Program-made: the position numbers and the translations under genes
In this document: positions 18,155-28,372 of the stretch, in pieces
Position numbering within the stretch: position 1 is the first letter of the stretch
Layout of the letters: each line of letters starts with the position of its first letter
Notes under the pieces: model-generated
Told to the model about the DNA's origin: nothing
Database searches by the model: none
What the model saw: only the letters and a program-made list of their open reading frames with translations
Origin: Spirochaetota bacterium
GTDB taxonomy: Bacteria; Spirochaetota; Spirochaetia; SPDA01; B32-G16
Assembly (NCBI GenBank): GCA_003645645.1
Contig: QNBH01000005.1
Location: 1-44,901 of the forward strand
Length of the DNA: 44,901 nucleotides
Direction: 5' to 3'

Positions 18155-18877
18155 CTATTTCCATTTCCTTAAAACAAGAACTTTCATGTTAAAATAGAGA
18201 AAAGATACCACCAATATTAAAAAGTAGAGAATATCCCTTGTATCGATTAGCCCCTTTTTAAAACTCTCAAAATGGTAGTCCAGAGAAATATAATTTAGAA
18301 AATCTGCCAACCATGAGGGCAGAGACAGAAAAAAGTTAATTTGTCTTATCAATGTAACAACAAGGAGGGCCACAACACCGAAAATGAAACTTGATATCTG
18401 GTTTACGGAGAGAGAAGAAACAAATTGCCCCAGAGCCAGGCCTGCAGCTCCAAGAAGGAGCGTTCCGAGGTATTGCCCCACGATCTCTCCAGTTTCAAAA
18501 TCTCCTAGAGGAGTAAGAGTAAGAGGTACCGGAATTGTAAGTACAACCATTATGCACAGAAGCATTAGAGAACCGAAGAACTTGCCTGCAACCACCTCAA
18601 TCTCTTTAAATGGTAAGGTAAGCAGTATCTCCTCTGTCCCGGTTTTTCTCTCTTCTGCCCAGCTTCTCATTGTAATAGCGGGAAGAATAATTATAAAAAC
18701 AGTGGGAATAATCCCGAAGTAAATCCTTAAGGAGGCTGTATTCTGAACGAGAAACTGTTGAATAAAATAAAGCCATACAGATGTAAAAACCAGAAAGAAA
18801 AGTGCTACAATATAGGCAATGGGTGAGTTGAAGTATGTTCTTAACTCTTTTTTTACAACCGGTATAATCCCTTTCAT
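18155..18877 (-). CDS. ABC transporter permease (GldF/ABC-2 type)
   Basis: KKELRTYFNSPIAYIVALFFLVFTS..., PAITMRSWAEERKTGTEEILLTLP, multiple TMs. Confidence 0.85.
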   Translation of the reverse strand: MKGIIPVVKKELRTYFNSPIAYIVALFFLVFTSVWLYFIQQFLVQNTASLRIYFGIIPTVFIIILPAITMRSWAEERKTGTEEILLTLPFKEIEVVAGKFFGSLMLLCIMVVLTIPVPLTLTPLGDFETGEIVGQYLGTLLLGAAGLALGQFVSSLSVNQISSFIFGVVALLVVTLIRQINFFLSLPSWLADFLNYISLDYHFESFKKGLIDTRDILYFLILVVSFLYFNMKVLVLRKWK

Positions 18878-19825
18878 CTATCTAACCCCCTCTTCGGTAG
18901 TAAGCTTTACAAAAACATCTTCCAGACTGAGATGTTTGGGTGTCATTTCCAGAATCTTATACCCTTCTTTAACCGCCCAGTCAAAAAGCAATTCTCCTCC
19001 CGGCACATCGGAGGATATTGATATTCGTAGAGTTGCCTTATCGTTGTCAAAGTATCTGGCTTCTGTTATGGTTTTTATTGTAGTAAGCGAAGAAAGTGAT
19101 TTTTCCGCCTTCCTTATATCACTCCCCTTTATTGTTAAAACATAGATGGAATCGCCCTTCATTTCTCTGCCTATCTCATCTGTTGCTCCTTCTGCCACAA
19201 TTAAACCTTCGTTTAATATCAACACTCTGTTGCAAACAGCTTCCACCTCCTGGAGAATATGAGTGGAGATGATCACCGTTTTATCTTCACCAAGCTTCTT
19301 TATCAATTTTCTTATTTCCATTATCTGATTCGGGTCGAGACCTGTGGTGGGCTCATCGAGAATGAGAATCCCCGGATTGTGAAGAATTGCCTGTGCAAGA
19401 CCTACACGTTGACAGTAACCTTTTGAAAGTTTATCTATCTCCTTGTAAACTACAGAGCCTATAGCACATTCTTCCATTACCCGATCGAGATGTTCTTTTC
19501 TCGCCTCTCCTGCTAATCCTCTGGCATGAGAGATAAAATCCAAATATTCGTATACTGTAAGGTCTGCATAAAGGGGAGTGTTTTCTGGGAGATAACCTAT
19601 TGATTTTTTTACCTCCAGTGTATCGGTGTATATATTGTAATTATTGATAAATGCCTCTCCATAGCTTGGATAGTGGTAACCGGTCAATATCTTCATTATG
19701 GTGGTTTTGCCTGCGCCATTTGGCCCCAGAAGTCCTACGATCTCCCCTCTGCCAATAGTAAAGGTAACTCCCTTTACGGCTTCCAGATTACCATATTTTT
19801 TTCCTAAATTCTTTACTTCTATCAT
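18878..19825 (-). CDS. ABC transporter ATP-binding protein (GldA-like)
   Basis: LLGPNGAGKTT Walker A, ILDEPTTGLDP Walker B. Start MIEVKN at 19825 has SD GGAGG; the ORF-track start at 19846 is less likely. Confidence 0.9.
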   Translation of the reverse strand: MIEVKNLGKKYGNLEAVKGVTFTIGRGEIVGLLGPNGAGKTTIMKILTGYHYPSYGEAFINNYNIYTDTLEVKKSIGYLPENTPLYADLTVYEYLDFISHARGLAGEARKEHLDRVMEECAIGSVVYKEIDKLSKGYCQRVGLAQAILHNPGILILDEPTTGLDPNQIMEIRKLIKKLGEDKTVIISTHILQEVEAVCNRVLILNEGLIVAEGATDEIGREMKGDSIYVLTIKGSDIRKAEKSLSSLTTIKTITEARYFDNDKATLRISISSDVPGGELLFDWAVKEGYKILEMTPKHLSLEDVFVKLTTEEGVR

Positions 19826-19850
19826 GCAAGATACCTCCGAACTCAATGGC

Positions 19851-20780
19851 TCAATCTATATTCGGAACAGGAATAATCTGTCCATCTCTGCTTAAAAAGG
19901 TTTCCGGAAAAATCTCTCTAGCCTCCTTTAAGAGTTTCTTCAACTCTCTCTCCGAATAACGAGGACTGTAGTGGATTAAACCCAGTTTTCCTACCCCTCC
20001 CGCATCACGTGCAATCTGAGCTGCCTGTTTTGCAGTTAGATGTTTCTTCTCGTTTGCACTCTCCTGAAGTTCCTCTGTAAACATTCCTTCACAGATAAGA
20101 AGATCGGATTCTGTAACTTCACCTGCAATTTCCGGAGAGTAAGTTGTATCTGTAATGAAACTGACCTTCCTCCCCCTTCTGGGAGGTCCCATTACCATCT
20201 CAGAAGTGATACTTCTTCCATCTTCGAGTTTAACTTCAAACCCGGACTGCAGGGAGGACCACAGTGGGCCTCTGGGCACACCAAGCTGTATAGCTTTCTC
20301 TGGATAAAAAACCCCCGGTCTGGGATCTTCCTCCAGGGAATAACCTACACACGGTTTGGAGTGTTTTACAAAAAAACTTTTAATTACAAAGCCGTCACCT
20401 GAGAACACAACCCCCGGAGAGGTAATCTCCTTAACCACTATTTCATAATTGATATACATATCGAGAACTCTTCTGTTTACCTGAATATATTCCTTTATTC
20501 TGGGAGGCCCGATAATAAATAGAGGCTCTTCCCTTTCAACCTGAGAAGAGAGCATCAACATACCAGGTATTCCAGTGACGTGATCGGCATGTGTGTGGGA
20601 TATCAATATGGCCGTAATCTTCTTCCACCTCAAATTCAGCTCTTTTAGAGATACCTGAGTACCCTCACCGCAATCGAATAAAAAAATTTCTCCTTCTCTT
20701 CTCAATAAAACTGAAGTTAGATATCTCCCCGGAAGAGGCATCATCCCACCACAACCAAGAATAAATACTTCCAGATTCAT
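19851..20780 (-). CDS. rnz: ribonuclease Z
   Basis: LFDCGEGTQVSL, ISHTHADHVTGIPGML, SFITDTTYSPE; tRNase Z family metallo-beta-lactamase. Confidence 0.9.
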   Translation of the reverse strand: MNLEVFILGCGGMMPLPGRYLTSVLLRREGEIFLFDCGEGTQVSLKELNLRWKKITAILISHTHADHVTGIPGMLMLSSQVEREEPLFIIGPPRIKEYIQVNRRVLDMYINYEIVVKEITSPGVVFSGDGFVIKSFFVKHSKPCVGYSLEEDPRPGVFYPEKAIQLGVPRGPLWSSLQSGFEVKLEDGRSITSEMVMGPPRRGRKVSFITDTTYSPEIAGEVTESDLLICEGMFTEELQESANEKKHLTAKQAAQIARDAGGVGKLGLIHYSPRYSERELKKLLKEAREIFPETFLSRDGQIIPVPNID

Positions 20781-20816
20781 GGCTATTCCAATTTGTGCTG
20801 TAGATACTCATCTAGT

Positions 20817-20855
20817 AAAAAAATGAATGCCTTCCCTTTTTAACAGGAAAGGCAT
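20817..20855 (-). terminator. Rho-independent terminator after clpC
   Basis: Minus strand ATGCCTTTCC-tgttaaaaa-GGGAAGGCAT followed by TCATTTTTTT. Confidence 0.75.
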
Positions 20856-20888
20856 CTAAATTCAAATATGATAAACTCTACTGCTGTT

Positions 20889-23399
20889 TTAATCTGCTGC
20901 ACCAGCAGCAACAGGTTTTTTTTGCCTATTCTTTTCTTTAAATAACAGCTTATCTTTCCGAAGTTCTACGATTATATGACTTCCTGACTGGAATCGACCT
21001 TTCAGGATCTCCTCGGAGAGGGGATCTTCAATTTCTTTTTGAATAACCCTTCTTAAGGGTCTTGCTCCGTACTTGATATCAAATCCCTTCTCGATAAGGT
21101 AATCTTTAGCTTTCTTGCCCACTTCAAGGACTATATTCATCGGTACAAGCCTTTGCATTACCTCTGAAAGCATTATCTCTAGAATCTTCCCTACCTCTTC
21201 TGTGGTTAAACCATGGAATACCACAATTTCGTCTACTCTGTTAATAAACTCCGGCCTGAAGATTCGCTTTAGCTCATTCATGGCAGAATGGCGGATCTCA
21301 CTATAGCTCATCATTCCTTCTTGAGCCTGGAATCCCAGGGTGGAGTCTCTTGATATCTCTCTTGCACCTGCATTTGATGTCATAATAACTACTGTGTTGC
21401 GAAAGGATACCTTGTGCCCCAGGTTATCCTGTAATTCACCTTCCTCCAGTATCTGTAAAAGAATGTTGAACACATCGGGATGGGCTTTTTCTATCTCATC
21501 CAGCAAGACAACACTGTAAGGTCTTCTTCTTATTCTTTCTGTGAGAAGCCCCCCTTCCTCATAACCAATATATCCTGGTGGTGAACCGACCAACCTGGAG
21601 ACGTTGTGCTTTTCCATGAAATCGGACATATCAATACGAACCAGAGCATCTTCGTTTCCAAAAAGATACTCCGCCAACGTTTTTGCCAGAAGGGTTTTGC
21701 CTACACCGGTTGGTCCCAAGAAGACGAAGGAACCCATAGGTCGTCTCGGTGAATTAAGCCCGATCCTTGAGCGGCGTATTGATGAAGCTACCGCATTGAT
21801 GGCTTCATTCTGACCGATAACTTTTTTATGTAGTTCTTCCTCGATGTGAAGAAGCTTATCGGATTCGTTCTGTTCCAATCTGGCGAGTGGGATGCCCGTC
21901 ATGTCGGATATTATTCTCCTTATATCCTGCGCATCTACCACATTTCTCTCGTTCCTGAGAGAGACCTTCCAGTCCTTCTTCATGCTTTCTACTTTTTCTT
22001 TAAGCTGACGAACGGTATCTCGCACCGCTGCCGCTTTTTCGTAGTTCTGATTGTTAACCAGAGCTATCTTCTCCGCGGTAAGATTATCAATTTCACGCTC
22101 AAGCTCCGCAAGTTCTCTGGGAGGCACACTGTTGTTGATCTTCTTTGAAGAACCCGCTTCATCTATCAGATCAATGGCTTTATCGGGGAGATGACGCTCG
22201 GGAAGATAACGATGAGAGAACTCAACAGCTACTTCCAGGGCTTCGTCTGTATAACAAACGTTGTGATGCTCCTCGTATCTGTCCTTTATGCCTTTTAATA
22301 TGGACAGGCTCTCAGCTACGCTTGGTTCATCAACATAGATACTCTGAAACCTTCTCTCCAGAGCTGCATCCTTTTCTACATACTTTTTATATTCATTCAA
22401 GGTAGTTGCACCTATACACTGCAACTCTCCTCTAGAAAGCGCCGGTTTGAGCATATTGGAAGCATCTATTGCCCCCTCTGCTCCACCCGCTCCGATAATT
22501 GTGTGAAGTTCGTCTATAAAAAGGATGATGTTTCCTGCACCTAAAATCTCTTTCATTACCCGCTTAAGGCGTTCTTCGAACTCACCCCTGTACTTTGTTC
22601 CGGCTATAAGGGATGCAAGATCCAGGGTCATCACTCTCTTGTCTATCAGGGCCTCAGGTACACTCCCTTCTACAATTTTCTCTGCCAGACCCTCTACTAT
22701 GGCCGTTTTTCCCACACCCGGTTCCCCGATGAGCACAGGGTTGTTTTTGGTCCGTCTGGCGAGAATCTGTATTACACGCTGAATCTCTTTCTCTCTCCCG
22801 ATTACCGGATCGAGCTTGTTTTCTCTTGCATAGGCTGTTAAATCTCTAGAAAACTCATCCAGAGTGGGAGTTGATTTTTTTATAGGCCCCTGAGGCTTCC
22901 GTTTCTGATGCTGTATGTTCATGTTTCTATTACCTTTTGAGGATGAATAGGGAGATTGCCCGCTTCCGCTCAATTCGATTATTACCTGCCGCAATTTCTC
23001 CACAGTTATGTTATGCCTGGAAAGGCATCTTGCAACTACTGAACCGGGTTCTTTTGCAGAAGCCAGGAGAAGATGCTCGGTCCCGATATACTCATGACCC
23101 AGATTTCTCGCTTCTTCTGCGGAACCCTCGAGTATTTTCTTACCCCTTTTGGAAGGAGGTACATCTCCTAGAATAAAACCACCACCCTTTCTGGGAATGC
23201 TCGCTTCCACCTCCATCTGCAACTCTCCGGGGTTGATGTTAAGCTTTTTAAGCACTTTATATCCCAAACCCTCCCCGTCTTTTAACATAGCAAGTATAAT
23301 ATGTTCTGGGAGCAACTGGTCGGAATGGAAGCGCTTTGCCTCTTCCTGTGCCAGTATGGTTAATATCCTTTGTGCTCTTTGAGTTAATCCCTTGAACAT
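20889..23399 (-). CDS. clpC: ATP-dependent Clp protease ATP-binding subunit ClpC
   Basis: Clp-N repeats, two AAA modules ([37 protein letters not shown]), UVR-like linker; SD GGAGG. Confidence 0.93.
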   Translation of the reverse strand: MFKGLTQRAQRILTILAQEEAKRFHSDQLLPEHIILAMLKDGEGLGYKVLKKLNINPGELQMEVEASIPRKGGGFILGDVPPSKRGKKILEGSAEEARNLGHEYIGTEHLLLASAKEPGSVVARCLSRHNITVEKLRQVIIELSGSGQSPYSSSKGNRNMNIQHQKRKPQGPIKKSTPTLDEFSRDLTAYARENKLDPVIGREKEIQRVIQILARRTKNNPVLIGEPGVGKTAIVEGLAEKIVEGSVPEALIDKRVMTLDLASLIAGTKYRGEFEERLKRVMKEILGAGNIILFIDELHTIIGAGGAEGAIDASNMLKPALSRGELQCIGATTLNEYKKYVEKDAALERRFQSIYVDEPSVAESLSILKGIKDRYEEHHNVCYTDEALEVAVEFSHRYLPERHLPDKAIDLIDEAGSSKKINNSVPPRELAELEREIDNLTAEKIALVNNQNYEKAAAVRDTVRQLKEKVESMKKDWKVSLRNERNVVDAQDIRRIISDMTGIPLARLEQNESDKLLHIEEELHKKVIGQNEAINAVASSIRRSRIGLNSPRRPMGSFVFLGPTGVGKTLLAKTLAEYLFGNEDALVRIDMSDFMEKHNVSRLVGSPPGYIGYEEGGLLTERIRRRPYSVVLLDEIEKAHPDVFNILLQILEEGELQDNLGHKVSFRNTVVIMTSNAGAREISRDSTLGFQAQEGMMSYSEIRHSAMNELKRIFRPEFINRVDEIVVFHGLTTEEVGKILEIMLSEVMQRLVPMNIVLEVGKKAKDYLIEKGFDIKYGARPLRRVIQKEIEDPLSEEILKGRFQSGSHIIVELRKDKLLFKEKNRQKKPVAAGAAD

Positions 23400-23411
23400 A
23401 TCTATCCTCCA

Positions 23412-24488
23412 TTACACGGATAAACTTCCGATTGACTCGCGTATCATCTTCGCCCTTACGAAGTCTATATCACCTGTCTCTACCCCGGCCTCCCGGCTCT
23501 CCAGAAGATACTGGATATGTGCTTTTTGAGTTAATATGAGTAAAGAAGTGATTAACTCCAAAGGGAGGTCCAGTATCCCCAGAGCTACTCCCGCCCTCAG
23601 GGCGCCAATCAACTCTATGGCTTCAGAAGAAGAGATGGATCTGCAATTTGTAAGTATTCCATAGGCTCTAAAAACCCTGTCTTCTACCTCTACCCTTCTT
23701 TGCCTTAACATCTCTTCTCTGGCCTTTCTCTCATAATTTACTACTTGTAGGGTTATATTTTCAAGTTTTTCTATAATTTCTTTCTCACTCACCCCCATTC
23801 CTGCTGAATTTGAGATCTGGTAGATATTCCCCAGCGAGTGTTCTTTACTACCCCAGAAACCCTTTACTGAATACCCCACTCGATTCACTTCGTTAAAGAC
23901 TTTACCAATAAGAGATGTTGAAACAAGCGATGGAAGATGAAGCATTACGGAGGCTTTCATACCAGTACCGGTATTGACGACTTCCGCATTTAAATAACCC
24001 CACTCCAATGATACAGCATAATCCAATTCTTGTTCAAGCTCTGAATCCAGCCTATCAACATCCTCATAGGCGCCGAGTATATCCATACCGCCGCGAAAAC
24101 CAGCTATGCGTAAATGATCAACTTCGTTTACTACGCCACATGTGTTCCCCGTCCTGTCTATAATGATAAATTTTTCGGGTCGTGTGGAATAATCACTGCT
24201 TATCATATTTCTTTCTAACAGTATCTTACGCTCCGTTTGGTTTAATTCTTTAAGCAGGATCGCCTGGTAAGAATTATTGTTCTTAAATCCTGATAGTGCA
24301 CGAAGCACCTTTTCTTCCACTTCTTTTTTCTCATTTTCTAGCATCTTCCATGGGAAACAGTATCCTCCCAGGTTTCTCGAGAGTCTCACCCTGCTGGAAA
24401 TCACAGTATCGTACTCCGCCCCTGCGTTGTGAAACCACTTTCCCAGCGGTATATTCCATATTCTATTTATCGGGTCAAATGCTCCCAT
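23412..24488 (-). CDS. mcsB: McsB-like protein arginine kinase
   Basis: VISSRVRLSRNL, NEVDHLRI, VMLHLPSLV, GNIYQISNSAGMGVSEKEI; between mcsA and clpC. Confidence 0.9.
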   Translation of the reverse strand: MGAFDPINRIWNIPLGKWFHNAGAEYDTVISSRVRLSRNLGGYCFPWKMLENEKKEVEEKVLRALSGFKNNNSYQAILLKELNQTERKILLERNMISSDYSTRPEKFIIIDRTGNTCGVVNEVDHLRIAGFRGGMDILGAYEDVDRLDSELEQELDYAVSLEWGYLNAEVVNTGTGMKASVMLHLPSLVSTSLIGKVFNEVNRVGYSVKGFWGSKEHSLGNIYQISNSAGMGVSEKEIIEKLENITLQVVNYERKAREEMLRQRRVEVEDRVFRAYGILTNCRSISSSEAIELIGALRAGVALGILDLPLELITSLLILTQKAHIQYLLESREAGVETGDIDFVRAKMIRESIGSLSV

Positions 24489-24978
24489 TCTTTTCCTCGG
24501 AAATTTCCAGTTCGTTGATTCTATCTCTTAAATATGCTGCAAGCTCATAATCTTCATTCTTTACAGCTTTGGAAAGCTTCTCCTTCATGAGTTGCCTATC
24601 TATCAACAGGGTTTTATACGCTTTAAGCTTTTTAGGGTACTTCCCCATATGATTCTTACTACCGGTCATCTCTTCAAGAAAAGCTCCTATCTCGCGGTCG
24701 AAAATAACAAAGCACTCGGTACATCCCAGCCTCCCTGTCTCCCGGATTTCGAAGTACTGGGATCCGCATTTAGGACAGCTCTTTCTATCTCTCTCTGAAT
24801 CTGAGCTAATGAGTCCAGAAAGCAGGGAGGAAAGGGATGGTTCTCTCTTATCGGTTATGTTGGAAATACCCCTCTTATGTGCACAATCTTCGCACAGGTG
24901 GACATCGAAGGATTCGTACCCCACAATTTGTTTTACATGTATAACGGCTTCTCTTTCTTCGCAAAACTCACAAATCAT
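24475..24978 (-). CDS. mcsA: McsA-like zinc-finger/UVR motif protein
   Basis: CxxC motifs (MICEFCEE, LCEDCAHK, CPKCG, LGCTECF) and C-terminal UVR-like KNEDYELAAYLRDRINELE; 14-nt overlap with mcsB. Confidence 0.88.
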   Translation of the reverse strand: MICEFCEEREAVIHVKQIVGYESFDVHLCEDCAHKRGISNITDKREPSLSSLLSGLISSDSERDRKSCPKCGSQYFEIRETGRLGCTECFVIFDREIGAFLEEMTGSKNHMGKYPKKLKAYKTLLIDRQLMKEKLSKAVKNEDYELAAYLRDRINELEISEEKNGSI

Positions 24979-24987
24979 CTCATACTA

Positions 24988-25016
24988 ATTTTACACAATT
25001 TTTCTCAAAAAGTCGA
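24988..25016 (-). promoter_or_regulatory. sigma70-type promoter TCGACT-N17-TAAAAT, 9 nt from mcsA ATG
   Basis: Minus strand TCGACT(25016-25011), 17 nt, TAAAAT(24993-24988), ATG 24978; no SD. Confidence 0.5.
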
Positions 25017-25040
25017 TAACTTAATTTCTTTTTACCTGTG

Positions 25041-26360
25041 TCAATGTTTACGAAGGATATCCAGTGGGCGAATTCTGCCTGCTCTGCGGGCAGGAAAATA
25101 GGAGGCGAAAGTGGACAGAGCGATTGTAAGAGCTGCAATACCAAAGAGCTCCCATGGGTCTATGCGTATAGGTATAGTTTGAAGATAAAAGGAGGGGTTA
25201 AGTATCTCGATTTGAGAAAACTCCTGTTCTGCCCTCGAAAAAAATATTGACCAGACAATTTTAAGAATACCGTTAATAAAGCTTTCCAGTCCACCTATCA
25301 CCTCGTTGATATTTACAGAGACAAGTAATCCTGCTCCGGTTCCCAGAACCGTACCTATAGTACCTATCAGAAAACCTGTAAACACAAAAGATAGAGATAT
25401 GGTCTCAGGGCTTGCTCCTGTGCTTTTTAGTATGGCAATTTCACGATTTTTCTCGATCACCATCATTATCAATGCCGAAGAAATGTTTACCGAGGCTACG
25501 CAAACAATCAATATCATTATAAAAATCAGGAGACTCTTGGTTGTCTGAAAGGCCCGATACATGGACTCCTCAAGCTCATACCAGGTGTATACGATCCATC
25601 CTCCAGGAAGAACTTGCCTTATCTCTCTAATCATTCCGGATAAAGAGCTGTACGGATCTTCCACTTTTATGCCTATAAACCTGCTGCCTGCCTCTCTGAA
25701 TAGTCTCTCTCCCCTCTGGTAAGGTATGTATACGGCAAGAGAGTCGAGCTCGTGGTAGCCGGTTGTAAAAACACCGCGAACGGTAAAAATATTGGGGCGT
25801 AGAATAAAGGGTCTTCCGGGGACAATCATTGCAGTTAGTATTTTAACCCTATCTCCTAACCGAACGTTTAATTTCTCTGCTATACTCCTGCTTATGAGCA
25901 AGTCCTCGGGACTTTCCAGATTAAACTCTCCTTGCAGAAACTCAACATATTCTTTAATTGCCTTATCACGGATATACAGATCGGCAGGAAGGGCGCGAAG
26001 AGCCACCCCACCAGTTCCTTTCTTTGAGTAGGCGAGTCCCAACCCCTGTATGATTGGTACAGCCTGTGTCACCCCCCGAATCCGGGAAATCTTCTCTGCC
26101 AGAGAAAAAATCTCCTCCTCCCCTACCCTACCGGAATAATTTCTGGCCTGTAAGTGGAAAGTTCCCACCTCCAGGTATCTTCTGGTTATCCCTTCTATCA
26201 TCCCGCTGGCCATCTCCAGTACTACGATAAGTGGGATGAGGCTTAAAAAGATTCCTGCAACAGCGGTTCTCAATTTCCTCCTGGACGAGTCTCCATTTTT
26301 TCTGCTTTCTTTCCCAAAAATGTTTCTAAAACAGAGGAAGAGTGCAAGTCTTATATTCAT
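25041..26360 (-). CDS. lolE: LolC/LolE family lipoprotein-releasing ABC permease
   Basis: FtsX/MacB topology; IVCVASVNISSALIMMVIEKNREIAILKSTGASPETI; ATGA overlap with lolD. Confidence 0.8.
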   Translation of the reverse strand: MNIRLALFLCFRNIFGKESRKNGDSSRRKLRTAVAGIFLSLIPLIVVLEMASGMIEGITRRYLEVGTFHLQARNYSGRVGEEEIFSLAEKISRIRGVTQAVPIIQGLGLAYSKKGTGGVALRALPADLYIRDKAIKEYVEFLQGEFNLESPEDLLISRSIAEKLNVRLGDRVKILTAMIVPGRPFILRPNIFTVRGVFTTGYHELDSLAVYIPYQRGERLFREAGSRFIGIKVEDPYSSLSGMIREIRQVLPGGWIVYTWYELEESMYRAFQTTKSLLIFIMILIVCVASVNISSALIMMVIEKNREIAILKSTGASPETISLSFVFTGFLIGTIGTVLGTGAGLLVSVNINEVIGGLESFINGILKIVWSIFFSRAEQEFSQIEILNPSFYLQTIPIRIDPWELFGIAALTIALSTFASYFPARRAGRIRPLDILRKH

Positions 26361-27031
26361 TCTTCTACCAACAACCCCAGTTCAAGCTGGAAATGACAAT
26401 CACCTCTTTTTGCAATTTCACTGTCATGGGTAACGAGTATAAGGGTTTTACCGAACTTCTTAACCAGTGAAAAGAGAAGTTCTTCCACGTTACGTGAGTT
26501 TCGTTCATCCAGATTTCCGGTTGGCTCATCTGCCAGTACAATAGGTGGATCATTTATAAGTGCACGGGCAACTGCCACCCTCTGTCTCTCCCCTCCGGAA
26601 AGCTCTGAAGGGTAATGATCCTTACGATTATACATATTCACCTGCGCAAGAAGTTCCTCTGCCCTTCTTTCTGCAATCTTTCTTGGCATTCCCGCCATAA
26701 ACGCCGGGATCATCACATTTTCCAGGGCATTAAAATCCTTCAACAAATAGTGAAACTGAAAAATCAACCCTATAACACGGCTCCTGTATCCGGTAAGCTC
26801 CTTTTCGCTCAACCTTTCTACTTCGTAACCTCCCGCCATTATGCTTCCACTTGTGGGTACATCCAGTCCGCCGATAAGATTTAACAGTGTGCTTTTCCCC
26901 GACCCGCTTTCTCCCGTAATAACTACCGTACTTCCCTCTTTTACCGAAAGATTAATTCCCCTGAGTACGGGCAGAAACTCTGATCCGGTTATATAAGTTT
27001 TACTCACCTCCGAGAGCTTAAGCAACTCCAT
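26357..27031 (-). CDS. lolD: LolD-type ABC transporter ATP-binding protein
   Basis: GESGSGKSTLLNLIGGLD, LSGGERQRVAVARAL, ADEPTGNLDERNS. Confidence 0.88.
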   Translation of the reverse strand: MELLKLSEVSKTYITGSEFLPVLRGINLSVKEGSTVVITGESGSGKSTLLNLIGGLDVPTSGSIMAGGYEVERLSEKELTGYRSRVIGLIFQFHYLLKDFNALENVMIPAFMAGMPRKIAERRAEELLAQVNMYNRKDHYPSELSGGERQRVAVARALINDPPIVLADEPTGNLDERNSRNVEELLFSLVKKFGKTLILVTHDSEIAKRGDCHFQLELGLLVEE

Positions 27032-27032
27032 G

Positions 27033-28304
27033 CTATTCGTACCTCAAGACTTCGAAGGGTTTAATTTCGGCCACTTTTCTGGATGCAATAAAAGCGGCGG
27101 AAATGCTTGAGAAAAGGGCAAATAAGAATACCGAAAGCACCTCAGGAAAGAGAGTTCTGCTCGGAACGCTCGTTAAATAATAGTAGGATGGAGAGAAAAC
27201 AGCAAACTCCTCGAATATCTCTCCCAGAAAGGGTGCAATAAATCTGGCTGCAAAATATACAAGCCCGTTTATGATCAGTTCGAGCAAAGAGAATATACCA
27301 TCGATATTCTGTGAGATTGCAAGACCGAATACAACGCCTATCAAACCACCTATAAAGCCTATAAGCATGCCTTCAAGCACAAAAATAGTTTGAATGGAAG
27401 CTGGAGAAGCTCCTACAGACTTCAGAAGTCCTATTTCCTCCTTTCTCTCATAAACAGCTCTGTTCAAGGAATGATATATGTTTCCAGCCACTACAAGAAA
27501 GATAAGTGCAAGGAGGATCATCATAATCAACTTTTCCATTCGAAGCGCGCCGAAGAAAGAAGCATTATACTCCCTCCACGATACAATTTTTATATGATTT
27601 TCTTTAACAAGGCTCTTTATTCTTTCGATTATGGGAAGATCGTTGAATCTGTCTTCCAGTTTTACGCCGTATATTGTGTTTCTCTCTCCAGGTATAATCT
27701 TTTCTGTCTCCCTCAGGGGAATAAAACACATACGCCTGTCAAACTCATAGTATCCGCTCTGAAAGATTCCCGTAACAAGAAACTCCAGTTCCTGCGGTTG
27801 TAGTGTAGCAAAAGATGGACCTGCCATACCTATTAAGAAAACCGGATCCCCAACTCCCGTACCGAGCCTGTGGGCAAGCTCTGAGCCAATAACAATCGAG
27901 CCCGGTGTGTTGAGGTCAAACTCACCATCTATAATGTTGAGCTGTTCCCGTAGAGAGGGATCAAGATCTCCCGCATTGTGGGGTACCCCTCTGATTAAAG
28001 AAACTTCCAGTTCTGAAAAGTACCCCCGTATCATGCTCTGGGCTTCCTTGAAGGGAAGTAAGGCCCTTATGCCTTTAATTTTTTCTATTTCCCGGATGAT
28101 GGGGGGAGGTAGGGAGACACTTTTAGTCTCAATTCTTACATGATAGGAGCTTATCTCGAGTATGTCTTCAATGAAGCCGAGTTGGAAACCGTTCATCACC
28201 GAGATTACAGAGATGAGAGTCATTACCCCTACCACTATTCCTGTTACCGAAAGAATTGAAGGAGCAAGGCCTTTGCTTTTCCTCTTTGCACGGAAATATC
28301 GCAT
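27033..28304 (-). CDS. lolC: LolC/LolE family lipoprotein-releasing ABC permease
   Basis: RYFRAKRKSKGLAPSILSVTGIVVGVMTLISVISVMNGFQ, ERKEEIGLLKSVGASPASI. Confidence 0.82.
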   Translation of the reverse strand: MRYFRAKRKSKGLAPSILSVTGIVVGVMTLISVISVMNGFQLGFIEDILEISSYHVRIETKSVSLPPPIIREIEKIKGIRALLPFKEAQSMIRGYFSELEVSLIRGVPHNAGDLDPSLREQLNIIDGEFDLNTPGSIVIGSELAHRLGTGVGDPVFLIGMAGPSFATLQPQELEFLVTGIFQSGYYEFDRRMCFIPLRETEKIIPGERNTIYGVKLEDRFNDLPIIERIKSLVKENHIKIVSWREYNASFFGALRMEKLIMMILLALIFLVVAGNIYHSLNRAVYERKEEIGLLKSVGASPASIQTIFVLEGMLIGFIGGLIGVVFGLAISQNIDGIFSLLELIINGLVYFAARFIAPFLGEIFEEFAVFSPSYYYLTSVPSRTLFPEVLSVFLFALFSSISAAFIASRKVAEIKPFEVLRYE

Positions 28305-28372
28305 TGCAATAAATAGAATCCAGTACAGTTGTGTTGTGGTGTAATAGCGGTCCGAATTAGACCCAGATTGTT

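Noticed and set aside
27390-27803. 137-aa + strand ORF inside lolC
   Set aside because: Antisense shadow ORF; no supporting features.
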